From: Cryobacterium sp. Y57 | Lineage (GTDB): Bacteria; Actinomycetota; Actinomycetes; Actinomycetales; Microbacteriaceae | Reading direction: 5' to 3' | DNA: 64,000 nucleotides | Assembly: GCF_002929505.1 (NCBI RefSeq) | Contig: NZ_PJJL01000072.1 | Coordinates: 1 to 64,000, forward strand | Shown here: positions 7,828 to 16,137 of the stretch, one piece after another | Numbering within the stretch: the first letter of the stretch is position 1 | Layout: each line of letters starts with the position of its first letter | Notes under the pieces: generated by a model | What the model was told of the DNA's origin: nothing | Seen by the model: the letters and a program-made list of their open reading frames with translations, nothing else | The model's database searches: none | Translations under genes and position numbers: made by a program

Positions 7828-9348
7828 TTAGCGTTCGTACAGGGTGATGACGGAACGATTCGTTTGCTGCGAACTGGTGTCGAAGAACCCCATCGTGTGG
7901 AAGGCCGCGTTTATCTTCCGGGCAGCATCGGTACGTGTTGACCCGGCCGTGACAACCCAGATGCGTTCGAGTCCCACCAGCTTCAGCTCAATCTCGTCGA
8001 GTGGTCGTGTTTCATCCGAAAAAGTACCCGTCGTCGTGAAAGATGCCTCGAATGCAATGTCTTCGGTGCTGATGAACGCCGCCGGGTAGGCGTAGAGAGC
8101 CAGCCGCGGCCTGAGCGTGGATTTACCCGTATCCTGCAAGTAGATTCCGTCGCCCTGGACCGCGTTGAAGTGAATGTAGTCGGCAATCTGGGCGAGATCA
8201 CTGCCGCCGTCCTTCGCGAACGGTCCTCGCTGGGAGATGTACGTGGGCGCGCTGGCCAACACAAGAACGCCAATCAATGCCCAGACGACGATCGCCCGCG
8301 CCGATAGCGTGAAAGCAATCGCCAGAAGAACGGCGACTGCCGGAGCGGTAAAGGAGAGATACCGGGCGTTGTACAGGGGGCCGACAAGGGCATCGGCGGT
8401 TAGGAGCACAACAAGCGGAACCGAAAACAAGGACGCAGCAAGCCGAAATGCGCTGCCGTGCGGACCTGACCAAATTCTTCGACACCGAAAAACGAGCACG
8501 AGCACGGCGCACCATGCGAGTACCGCAACAAGCCAGGAACTATCAAACGCCGGCTGCGCAAAAATAGTCCATAAAGTGACGACCGGCAGGTCGGATAGCC
8601 ATGCAATCTGTTCCTTCTGCTGAACGCTCAGAACAAGAATTGGGAGTGCCGCCACCACTGCGCCGGATGCGGCGAACAACCACGCCGCGAGCACGCGGCG
8701 CGCGCGATAGTCCAAAAGCAGGAAAACAAGGTGCACAGCAAGGATGAGCACGGTATACAAGAAAATGTAGGTTCCGGCTGCGACAGTGACCGCGTAAAGA
8801 GCCCACCAGCGCCAGTCTCTGGTGCGCGCGGCCACCAGAAGGACAACGGTGACCCACACTGCAACCGCTGCACTCAGCGCAAACGAACGAGCTTCGATAC
8901 CCATGGAGGTCGTGCGCGGGAGCACAGCAAAGATCACACCTGCGATGACGGCAACTCTCAGGCTCGTCATGGACGTGACCAAGATGACCAGCCCTGCAGC
9001 CGCAGCGCCAACGGCAAGCGCTGAGAGCGACCGTGTCGCCAACTCGGACTCGCCGAACATACCCACCCAGAGCTTTAGTAGGGAGTAGTACGCGGCGTGC
9101 ACCGCATCCTTGTGTTCAACAAACGCAAAGAGCTCCTGACAGCTGAGCCGGACCGCCCGGAGTGTCGCGACCTCGTCACTCCAAAAAGCGGGAACCCCGG
9201 AGCCAGCGATTGAGGTGACGAGCGCAACCAGGCCAACGACCGCAGCTGCTTGGTTCCTCCTGCCTGGGGAATGAATGCTTACTGCACCCGCGAGGCGGAC
9301 TCTCGAAACCACAATTGGAAGTGCGTGCACGGTTGGCCCCCTGATCAA
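7828..9348 (-). CDS. GT-C (GT39-like) membrane glycosyltransferase
   Basis: The product has 506 residues with about ten membrane segments. The first extracellular loop carries the acidic SDEVATL motif after the first helix, and the next region has PRTTSMGIEARSFAL. Both are characteristic of dolichyl/polyprenyl-phosphate-mannose-dependent transferases of the ArnT/PMT (GT39) superfamily. The C-terminal ~100 residues form an extracellular domain (HFNAVQGDGIYLQDTGKS). It would transfer a sugar from a polyprenyl-phosphate donor to a surface glycan or protein. The exact acceptor cannot be told from sequence. It stands alone on the minus strand. The start at 9348 is the longest; a shorter one within the first 25 residues is possible. 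Confidence 0.75.
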   Translation of the reverse strand: MIRGPTVHALPIVVSRVRLAGAVSIHSPGRRNQAAAVVGLVALVTSIAGSGVPAFWSDEVATLRAVRLSCQELFAFVEHKDAVHAAYYSLLKLWVGMFGESELATRSLSALAVGAAAAGLVILVTSMTSLRVAVIAGVIFAVLPRTTSMGIEARSFALSAAVAVWVTVVLLVAARTRDWRWWALYAVTVAAGTYIFLYTVLILAVHLVFLLLDYRARRVLAAWLFAASGAVVAALPILVLSVQQKEQIAWLSDLPVVTLWTIFAQPAFDSSWLVAVLAWCAVLVLVFRCRRIWSGPHGSAFRLAASLFSVPLVVLLTADALVGPLYNARYLSFTAPAVAVLLAIAFTLSARAIVVWALIGVLVLASAPTYISQRGPFAKDGGSDLAQIADYIHFNAVQGDGIYLQDTGKSTLRPRLALYAYPAAFISTEDIAFEASFTTTGTFSDETRPLDEIELKLVGLERIWVVTAGSTRTDAARKINAAFHTMGFFDTSSQQTNRSVITLYER

Positions 9349-9618
9349 TTTCTGAGCCTATTCCAGATCCTTTGGCAAGGGCACGCACGTCCCGCAGGCC
9401 GAACCTGGGACGGACGGCCTTATCGCGCTACACCGGAGCAGAACACACCACGTCGCAGTCGTGCTTGCCAGTCGAATGCCTTGTGAAGTTCGAGATTCCG
9501 AAACAGCGGCTTGGGGAGCGGGGACCGTGGACTGACTTGGCTCGAATAGTTAGGCTTGGACAAACAGGGATGGGGATGAACTGGGATGCGCGTGATTGGC
9601 TTGGGCGTTTCGTGCTCA

Positions 9619-9963
9619 ATGGACCACATGTCTAAGGACTCGCTCTCTTTTTCGCTTCAAGAATTTGTGTGCCTTGACGATTCCTCACAAGTTGCCTTTC
9701 GGAGTGATCGCGGGTTTGGAATCAGCTACCGCCCCAAGGGCCGTCAGTTGCAGATGGCGGAATCCGAGCTGCGGCATCACGTCTCGATGGCCTTGCTGCC
9801 CGATGAGGGAATTGTAAAGGATGCTGGAGAGCGGCTTCCTTGGCATGAATATTGTGAACTTCTGGAACGAATCGGGATAAGCGCATCGATTGAGATCTTG
9901 AAGAATAGTCCTTATATTTTGCTTTTCTCTCCCGAAGTGCGGCGACTACTTGACCTGGAGTAG
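9619..9963 (+). CDS. Hypothetical protein
   Basis: From ATG 9619 the frame gives about 114 residues (DHMSKDSLSFSLQEF onward), with a longer frame open from 9586. It is mixed alpha/beta in composition, has no membrane segment, and ends ILLFSPEVRRLLDLE. I do not recognise a family. The DNA is more A+T-rich than the surrounding core genes, and an IS30-type end lies 70 bp downstream, so it may be acquired DNA or a truncated gene. Confidence 0.45.
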   Translation: MDHMSKDSLSFSLQEFVCLDDSSQVAFRSDRGFGISYRPKGRQLQMAESELRHHVSMALLPDEGIVKDAGERLPWHEYCELLERIGISASIEILKNSPYILLFSPEVRRLLDLE

Positions 9964-10033
9964 TCGCGGGGACGATCATCCGGTCAGAAGAAAACAATCT
10001 GAAAGGAACTACGAGCGTTCCAATGATGAGTGG

Positions 10034-10061
10034 TGCGACGACCGATTGAATCCGCCGAACC
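10034..10061 (+). repeat. IS30-family terminal end relic (copy 1)
   Basis: These 28 bp (TGCGACGACCG, then ATTGAATCCGCCGAACC) match the end of the IS30 relic at 17862-17889 with one mismatch, and the inverted copy at 16014-16041 with three. No transposase coding sequence remains beside it. The relic marks an old insertion point between the hypothetical gene and the methyltransferase relic. Confidence 0.7.
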
Positions 10062-10185
10062 GTCTACGGGCCACTATTCAAGTACTGGATGGCCGAGACA
10101 CGGGACGGCACGGTGGCGACCTGGGGGCCGGGAGAAACCAGCAGGGGGTCGTCAGGTTGCGGTTGTTGACCCTGATCGGTGTGTT

Positions 10186-10563
10186 TCAAAGACCATGATC
10201 GGCGAGCCGTCGGTAAAGTTCGCCGGTGTCTTCTACCCGGTTGTGCGCGGTCAGTACGATCTGGCCAGGCTCCGCTTGTTTGACGTCGCACCATTCCCAA
10301 AGCGGTCCGCTGACGGTGTCGCCCGGGGCCAGCTCTACAGTGGCCCACTCCTCCCAGGCGCGGGCTTGCGGATTACGACTCTCGAATGCCAGCACGCCGC
10401 CGCCGCGGAGTGCCTCGCTGATGTCCCTAAGGCTCCGTTCCCACTCATTGTCGGGAATGTGTTGCGCGACGTTCCCGGTCATGACGGCGCAGTCGAACGG
10501 CTCGGCTGGTATGTCGCGGCTATCGCCGAGCATCCAGCGCACGGATCGGTTACGATTTCGCAC
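10186..10563 (-). pseudogene. SAM-dependent methyltransferase fragment
   Basis: The 125-residue frame contains the central part of a class I methyltransferase: WMLGDSRDIP, FDCAVMTGNVAQHI (motif near the cofactor-binding acidic loop), LRDISEALRGGGVLAFESRNPQARAWEEW and a following beta-rich segment. The glycine-rich motif I that binds S-adenosylmethionine is missing upstream, where the frame closes with TGA, and the C-terminus stops early after GELYRRLADHGL. It is therefore an internal piece of a ~240-residue enzyme and most likely inactive. The nearby IS30 end fits with disruption by mobile DNA. Confidence 0.65.
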
Positions 10564-10734
10564 TCAGGCGTTGAGGTCCCTCCAACAAAGTTTGTGTTCT
10601 CGCTCGTTTCCCCGTCTTGACGAAGAATTGCATCGGCTACGCACGCCATTGGGAGAAGAGTCTTGAACATCGCAATCATGTCTTCGCGGGACTGGCCTTG
10701 CCCAGCTGTCCGGTGGCGAGACTATCTTGAACTG

Positions 10735-10753
10735 GTATACATCGCATGTATAC
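10735..10753 (+). promoter_or_regulatory. PadR-type operator palindrome
   Basis: GTATACAT-CGC-ATGTATAC is a perfect 8-bp inverted repeat with a 3-bp spacer, 21 bp before the ATG of the padR-like gene at 10775. The ATGT/ACAT half-sites fit known PadR operators, so autoregulation of the padR-ABC operon is likely. A further GTGTATAG half-site follows at about 10758-10766. Confidence 0.65.
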
Positions 10754-10774
10754 GTGTCGTGTATAGTTGCGAAT

Positions 10775-11302
10775 ATGGACAATACGCAGACTCTCTTGGG
10801 GTTGCTCGGAACCGGGCCAAGCTACGGCTAAGACTTGAAGCACGGTTATGACCGGCACTTCGGTTCGGAGAAACCATTAGCGTTCGGGCAGGTCTACGCG
10901 ACTCTCGCGCGTCTTCTGCGCGATGGCCTGATCGACCTGCTCGGTGAACAAGCGGGAAGTGGCCCGGACCGCAAACGGTATGAGATCACCGAGGTCGGGC
11001 GGGCGCGGGTAACTGCTTGGATGTTCACCCCCGATACTCCCGAGCCGTTGCTGCAGAGCAATCTGTTTGCCAAGACGGTGATCGCCTTGCTTTTAGGGGA
11101 TGACGCGAATCGCCTGTTGGACGTGCAGCGCGCAGCGCACATGAGACGGCTCCGGGAACTGACGGCGGCAAAACGCGGTGCTGATCTCATGAAAATTCTG
11201 GTCTGCGACCATGCAATGTTTCACATCGAGGCCGACTTGCGATGGATCGATTTGACGGGTGCGCGACTGACGGAATTGCAGACGCAGGTGACCGGCGCAT
11301 GA
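10775..11302 (+). pseudogene. PadR-family regulator with an in-frame stop at codon 19
   Basis: ATG 10775 opens DNTQTLLGLLGTGPSYG, the first helix of a PadR winged helix, but codon 19 (10829-10831) is TAA where a Tyr or similar residue is expected. The frame continues intact with DLKHGYDRHFGSEKPLAFGQVYATLARLLRDGL, the wing PDRKRYEITEVGRARV, and a long C-terminal dimerisation helix ending at 11302. A TTG at 10835 could restart translation two codons after the stop, giving 155 residues without the first helix. The stop codon of this gene overlaps the ATG of the next (ATGA). The product would be the repressor of the ABC operon. The single nonsense codon suggests recent loss, or a sequencing error. 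Confidence 0.75.
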
Positions 11303-12003
11303 GCATGCAGCTTGCGGGACCGGTGTTGTCAGGTTGAGATCTTCGGGTCGTGTTTGGAGCCACTGAAGCGTTGCGCGGCGTGGACATCGAGATTCATGCC
11401 GGTGAGATCGTCGCGGTGATGGGCCCATCTGGGTCAGGTAAATCCACGTTGTTACACGTCTTGGCTGGTGTGTTGAAGCCTGATTCTGGGACCGTCGTTT
11501 ACCACGAGACCGACATCACTGGTCTCAACGAAGCCGAGCGTTCTGCACTGCGACTTAGTGAGTTCGGATTCGTGTTTCAGTTCGGTCAGCTACTTCCGGA
11601 TCTAAACGCGATCGATAATGTCACCATCCCCCTGATGCTCGCCGGCATGAAGCGACGCGAGGCACTGCGTCAGTCCGCGACCTGGCTGGATCGCTTGGGC
11701 CTGGATGGACACGGCGGTAAGCTCCCTGGCGAGCTCTCGGGCGGGCAGGCGCAGAGAGTCGCAATCGCGCGGGCCCTGGTGACTGCACCCAAGCTGGTAT
11801 TCGCGGATGAGCCGACGGGATTGTTGGATTCGCTAGCTGCTGAGAACGTGATGGTGACCCTCACCGAGTTGGCGCGGGCGATGGGAACCACCGTGGTGAT
11901 CATTACCCATGACCCTCGAACGGCTTCGTATGCGGATCGCGAGATCATCGTCCGTGACGGCAGGATCACTGCCGGTCAGACGGCAGAAGCGGCGCACCGA
12001 TGA
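11299..12003 (+). pseudogene. ABC transporter ATPase (MacB/LolD type) with early TGA
   Basis: The natural start is ATG 11299, overlapping the padR stop. It gives SMQLAGPVLSG, then TGA at codon 13 (11335-11337), then DLRVVFGATEALRGVD. All later ATPase motifs are intact: Walker A GPSGSGKST, Q-loop FVFQFGQLL, signature LSGGQAQR, Walker B LVFADEP and the switch His in IITHDP. A GTG at 11350 could restart translation and would lose only the first beta strand, so a functional product is conceivable. The gene overlaps the FtsX-like permease gene by ATGA. The operon resembles PadR-controlled antimicrobial or efflux ABC systems. It is called a pseudogene because of the stop, with the caveat of internal restart. 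Confidence 0.7.
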
Positions 12004-14174
12004 GCTTCCAACTCACGAAACTCCTAACGGTAAACAACCGGGACGCGAAAAAGCGCCTGGTTGGAATCTCGGCCGGCGTCGCAATCGGAGTGGCATTGTT
12101 GCTGCTGATTTGGGGAGCGTATAACGGCATGCAACAGCGAGAACTTCGCTCCGCTTGGACGCAACTTGGCGGGCAATCGGCCGTGCATCTGACCGATCAG
12201 ACAAACCCACGCACCGCCGGTCAGGTACTCGCATCGGTTTCTGGGGACTACTACCAGGGTCAGGCCATCACGCGCGTTACGGTCGCCGCGGAATCTGGCG
12301 CAACGGTCCGAATTCCGGGTATAGATCACTTTCCCGAGCCCGGAATCTTTCTGGCTTCGCCGGCACTCGCTGCACTCATCAACGCGGTGCCCGCCGATCA
12401 GCTCGGCGATCGGTACGGTACCTCCGGCGGCGAAATCCCGAAAGCTGCCTTGGCCAGCCCGGACTCCCTCGTCGTCATCGTCGGGCAGACGCCCGAGCTC
12501 CTTGCGACTGATGTGAGCGTCTATGTAGTCAGCGAATTCACTGGAAGCGCCTTTGGGGGAAACTGGGCTTATCTGACCCTCGCGATCATCGGCGGGATCG
12601 CCATCCTCATCCCCGTGCTCCTCCTCGTGAGTATCGTGACCGCGCTTGGGGCAACCCAGAGGAGAGAACGGTTTGCCCCTCTCCGACTCGTCGGCGCCAC
12701 ACCCGGCGTCGTGGCGCGCATTGCAGCAACTGAGACCGCAGTGACCAGTCTTGCCGGTGCCTTGGCTGGGGTGATACTGGCACTGATACTGGCGCCATTG
12801 GCCGCGCACGTACCGATCGATGGCTTAACGTTCTTCGTTGCCGACATCCTCGTCGACCCAATCAGTGCCACTGTCATCGTTGCCGCCACCGTCGCCGTGA
12901 CCACGTTCGTCGCCTGGCGGCGCGCACGACGCGCGCGTTTCGGCCCGCTCGGCACCTCGCGCCAAGAGCATGAGCGCCCACCACGAGTGTTCTCCATCGT
13001 CCCCCTGGTCGCCAAGATTGTGGCCCTGGTCGCTACAGCAATCGCACTGAGCCACGACATCGTCATTCCAAGTGCCCCAGTCGTCATCCTCGCGGGATTC
13101 GTGCTCACCACGATCGGATTATTGATCGCGGGACCATACCTAACTTTTCTAACCAGCCGGATTGCAGCACGGCACGCGCAGAGTGCAGCCAGCGTCATTG
13201 CTTTCAACCGCATCCGTCGCCTCCCGCGAACGACCTTTCGTTCGGTCAGCGGCCTCGTCCTGGCCCTCTTCCTGGTGTCGGTCTTTGCTATTGCGGTGAC
13301 CACAGTCAAAGAAGCCACCGCTGTCGTCGATGACGACGCGCACCTCTCAATGTCAACGCTAATCAACCGTCCGCTCGCCGATCCAACAGATGAGCAGATC
13401 GCGGCACTGACCCAAGCGCCCGGGGTGGACCACGTCGGACTCGCCTACTTCAGGTTGCTAGAGCTGGACGGGCCATTCCTCAGCCGTTCCGACGCCGAGC
13501 AACTCGGTCTGATCCCCGAGTCGCCCAGTGAGACCGATACGACCGACTTTGTAGCCATGAATCCGGGCTTCGAGAACAGCGAGCCCATCACGGTCACGGC
13601 CGCTCCAGCCATCAAGCGGGCCGAGCTAGGAAACTCAATATTACTCATCGCCACAGACGGTACCCCCGCTGGTCTTGAGCAGGCCCGCACCGCCGCCATT
13701 ATCAGCGGGATCGAATCCTATAATGTGCCAAGCACGCGGGCGGAACTGCAAAGCAACGACACAAACACCCTTGCGAACAGCTTTGCCGGGCTTGCCAACA
13801 TAGGCATCCTCATCACCGCGCTCATCTCGGTGATCTCACTCGCCGTGGCGACCATCGGAGGCGTCCTCGACCGACGTCGCGTATTCGGTCTGCTTCGGCT
13901 CATGGGAATGCCACTTCGCACCCTCCGTCGCATTATCGCCAGTGAAACCGCACTTCCCTTGGGGACCGTGTTCGGCGCGTGTATCGGTCTCGGCATCATC
14001 GTCGCCTGGACACTCGTGGCCGGGCTCTCCAACGGAGCACGCACTATCGACTGGCCCGGTCCCTCCTATTACATCGTCATCTCGCTCAGCCTGATTCTTG
14101 CCGCGCTTTCGGTACTGACAACATTCATCAGCGCCGAGAAAAACACAGGCATCACGACCACACGATGCGAATAG
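12000..14174 (+). CDS. FtsX-family ABC transporter permease
   Basis: The product has 724 residues with an intact frame. An N-terminal membrane anchor (LVGISAGVAIGVALLLLIWG) precedes a ~150-residue extracellular domain. Two FtsX-type three-helix blocks follow: near 185-300 (WAYLTLAIIGGIAILIPVLLLVSIVTALGATQRRERFAPLRLVGA) and at the C-terminus (NIGILITALISVISLAVATIGGVLDRRRVFGLLRLMGMPLRTLRRIIASE). RRxxFxxLRLxG/M signatures occur in both. This is the partner of the ATPase encoded immediately upstream (ATGA overlap). Such permeases export or sense antimicrobial compounds or lipoproteins; the substrate is unknown here. It is the only gene of the three-gene operon without a nonsense codon. Confidence 0.85.
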   Translation: MSFQLTKLLTVNNRDAKKRLVGISAGVAIGVALLLLIWGAYNGMQQRELRSAWTQLGGQSAVHLTDQTNPRTAGQVLASVSGDYYQGQAITRVTVAAESGATVRIPGIDHFPEPGIFLASPALAALINAVPADQLGDRYGTSGGEIPKAALASPDSLVVIVGQTPELLATDVSVYVVSEFTGSAFGGNWAYLTLAIIGGIAILIPVLLLVSIVTALGATQRRERFAPLRLVGATPGVVARIAATETAVTSLAGALAGVILALILAPLAAHVPIDGLTFFVADILVDPISATVIVAATVAVTTFVAWRRARRARFGPLGTSRQEHERPPRVFSIVPLVAKIVALVATAIALSHDIVIPSAPVVILAGFVLTTIGLLIAGPYLTFLTSRIAARHAQSAASVIAFNRIRRLPRTTFRSVSGLVLALFLVSVFAIAVTTVKEATAVVDDDAHLSMSTLINRPLADPTDEQIAALTQAPGVDHVGLAYFRLLELDGPFLSRSDAEQLGLIPESPSETDTTDFVAMNPGFENSEPITVTAAPAIKRAELGNSILLIATDGTPAGLEQARTAAIISGIESYNVPSTRAELQSNDTNTLANSFAGLANIGILITALISVISLAVATIGGVLDRRRVFGLLRLMGMPLRTLRRIIASETALPLGTVFGACIGLGIIVAWTLVAGLSNGARTIDWPGPSYYIVISLSLILAALSVLTTFISAEKNTGITTTRCE

Positions 14175-14359
14175 TCAACCGAGGGTGGCCGAGACCCACA
14201 ATGTGGAACCGCGCTGTTTCATCATCTCTGTCCGGGGCACCATTCACGCGCCACATCGCCCGGTTCTTTTGTAGGAACATGACTATGGTCTCGGCGCCAG
14301 TTGGCTGCCTCAAGCAGCATCGCAGTGAGAAAGTCGATGTCCCCAAGCGCTTTCCGCAA
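14170..14359 (-). pseudogene. GNAT acetyltransferase N-terminal relic
   Basis: On the minus strand LRKALGDIDFLTAMLLEAANW matches the conserved opening of a GNAT acetyltransferase group (normally DIDFL..ML.EA.NW). The next piece, DVAREWCPGQR, ends in a stop. A neighbouring frame continues as GAPDRDDETARF, as expected for the GWxRPGDxG segment after a frameshift. The acetyl-CoA-binding part is absent, so this is a decayed N-terminal fragment. Confidence 0.5.
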
Positions 14360-14674
14360 CGTTGTCCTGGTGCGCTTTGAACGCAGAACTGTTCTGGAAA
14401 CACCCGTCGACCTGCTGCACTGCAAGATCGTCGGTCGACGTACCACTGGACGACAGGTATCCATGCTCCGCCCGCGTTCGAGCCGCGTGATCAAAAAGAT
14501 GCTCAGCGACGACGGCCGCCTAATCCTGATCAAGGCAGACGAGTTACCCATACAGGTGCACTTGGCTCATGCCATGAGTGTATTCGCCGACCGGAGGGCC
14601 GTTCGGGGAATGGCGTCTACTGTGGCCCCGTAAGTCGAACGCTTTGCGGGACGGCGCGCCCCTTCCCGTAGTTC
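14360..14674. other. Gap with an unassigned plus-strand frame
   Basis: A frame at 14301-14633 on the plus strand (VLETPVDLLHCKIVGRRTTGRQ and IKKMLSDDGRLILIKADELPIQ) has protein-like composition but overlaps the GNAT relic, has no ribosome site and matches no family I recognise. I do not call it a gene. Confidence 0.3.
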
Positions 14675-15286
14675 CTAAGCCTTGAGTAAACCTGTGGCGA
14701 TGAACGCTTTACGGTAAATCTCTTTGATGACGAGTTCCTTGCGGGCGTTGTACTGCATGGAATGTTCGCCGGCGGCCCGTGACAAAGCTGCCGCTTCACG
14801 CTTGGTATCTGCATAGAGAACGCGATCGTCTGGATTGGCACGAAGCCAGTCGCGAAAGATTCGATGCTTGATTACTTCGGGACTGTCATAGCCAAAGACG
14901 TGCAGATGGCAAGCCGGCGCCAAGTGGCGCAGGACGCGATGTCCAAACCACCACGGTTCTCGAACCCGTAGTTCGAAACCGGCACGTTCAAGCGCCGGAA
15001 CGTATGACGCCTCATCGTTTGGGTCGGCGACGATCAGGTCAATGTCAATAATCGGTTTGGCGGAGAGGCCTGGAACGGAAGTCGAACCAACATGTTCGAT
15101 GACCAGCGCGTGCCAGCCCAGAGCATCCTCGATGTCCTTGGCGAGTAATTGGAATTGTGCGGGCCATGCAACACTCCAATTGACTATGTCGAAATCCAGT
15201 GATGGTCCGGCGCCAGAAACATAGGGGGATTGCCCTTCGGGAACAGATGGTTCGTGAAACGTCACGATATCGTTCGGGTGTGGCAT
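14675..15286 (-). CDS. GrpB family protein (UPF0157 nucleotidyltransferase fold)
   Basis: From ATG 15286 the protein has 203 residues. The core carries the GrpB/UPF0157 signature: a WSVAWPAQFQLLAKDIEDAL helix, HVGSTSVPGLSAKPIIDIDLIV with the nucleotidyltransferase-like GST...D.D acidic pair, and the LHVF / HRIFRDWLRANP / Y...K region near the C-terminus. The family is widespread; its biochemical role is not settled, though it shares the nucleotidyltransferase fold. A longer start at 15328 is open, but residues before MPHPNDIV are not conserved. It is a single gene between the relic zone and the tautomerase gene. Confidence 0.85.
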   Translation of the reverse strand: MPHPNDIVTFHEPSVPEGQSPYVSGAGPSLDFDIVNWSVAWPAQFQLLAKDIEDALGWHALVIEHVGSTSVPGLSAKPIIDIDLIVADPNDEASYVPALERAGFELRVREPWWFGHRVLRHLAPACHLHVFGYDSPEVIKHRIFRDWLRANPDDRVLYADTKREAAALSRAAGEHSMQYNARKELVIKEIYRKAFIATGLLKA

Positions 15287-15563
15287 GGCCCTATTCTCAC
15301 GGATCCTTGCCGCTTCTGAGCTCTGCACGCTCTCCTAGCGGTAAAGCGCTCCGTAAGCCGAACCTTCAACGGGCGGTTTCTCGCTGCCTTTTTAGTGTGG
15401 TACCAGTGCGCGGTAAGAGCCTGCCGCGTTTCATCGAGGTGCGGCAGGGGCAGCCCACCGACACGCGCGCCACCGAAGCACGACCCATAACCCGCGAGCC
15501 TTGGACTATCTGATCGGTGTCCACATGCGGGACGTCTGAAGGACAATAAAGATGCTCGCGTGC

Positions 15564-15950
15564 TCAAACGTCAACTGAGTAGTTCAGCTCCAGCTCGTCA
15601 GCGGGCACTCCCCGAATGCCCCAGTTCGCACGTGGCGTCTCCGTGATTGTGATTTCCAGATCGTGCGGAGTGACGCCGACGGCTGCAATCTTGCTAATGA
15701 GTTCGCGGATGAAGTTTTTCTTCGTTTCCGTCGAGCGACCCTCAAATATGCTGACCTCGACGATGGTGTAGTCGATCGAACGATCCTTGGGCGTGACGAA
15801 CTTGTGGGGGTCCAGGGTGATGAAACGATGGAATCGCTTTTCAACCGGCAGCTGAAGCGCCGATACCGCCGCCGCGTGGATCGCGTCGGACAGCGAAGAG
15901 ATGCGCGGAGCAAGCGCCGATTTGTGACCGTAAACAATGATTTGAGCCAT
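15564..15950 (-). CDS. Tautomerase family protein
   Basis: The product has 128 residues. Its opening MAQIIVYGHKSALAPRISSLSDAIHAA, the middle HRFITLDPHKFVTP and IVEVSIFEGRSTETKK, and the ending ETPRANWGIRGVPADEL match a well-defined subgroup of the 4-oxalocrotonate tautomerase superfamily. Unlike canonical members it lacks Pro at position 2 (Ala instead), so the usual N-terminal proline base is missing, as is common in this subgroup. The substrate is unknown. The gene is intact and apparently monocistronic on the minus strand. Confidence 0.85.
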   Translation of the reverse strand: MAQIIVYGHKSALAPRISSLSDAIHAAAVSALQLPVEKRFHRFITLDPHKFVTPKDRSIDYTIVEVSIFEGRSTETKKNFIRELISKIAAVGVTPHDLEITITETPRANWGIRGVPADELELNYSVDV

Positions 15951-16013
15951 ACCTCAGTTTCGCAGGTCGCCCAATGTGCGTCGTCCGAGCACACATGAAT
16001 TGAAGTCCGAAAG

Positions 16014-16115
16014 GGAACGGCGGATTCAACCGGTCGTCGCAACGATGGGCTTTTCTGGCTCTGACAATAGTCGTTGCCTGGCTTGAGCGGGTGTGCTGCC
16101 GTCGAGTGCGGTCGC
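16014..16115 (-). mobile_element. IS30-family 3' end relic (copy 2, inverted)
   Basis: The minus strand encodes LDGSTPAQARQRLLSEPEKPIVATTG and ends in the 28-bp terminal sequence at 16014-16041. This is nearly the same as the C-terminus and end of the IS30 transposase relic at 17527-17889, but in the opposite orientation. Only the last ~30 codons remain. With the other copy it brackets the HTH/ClpN-SRPBCC gene pair. Confidence 0.75.
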
Positions 16116-16137
16116 CATGATAGTTTGCGCTGTATTT

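Noticed and set aside
14301-14633. Plus-strand gene of 110 codons
   Set aside because: It overlaps the GNAT relic antisense, lacks a ribosome site and family match, so it is listed only as an unassigned gap.
15262-15567. Minus-strand 101-codon frame between GrpB and the tautomerase
   Set aside because: Arg/Cys/Ser-rich translation with no ribosome site; typical of non-coding frames in high-GC DNA.
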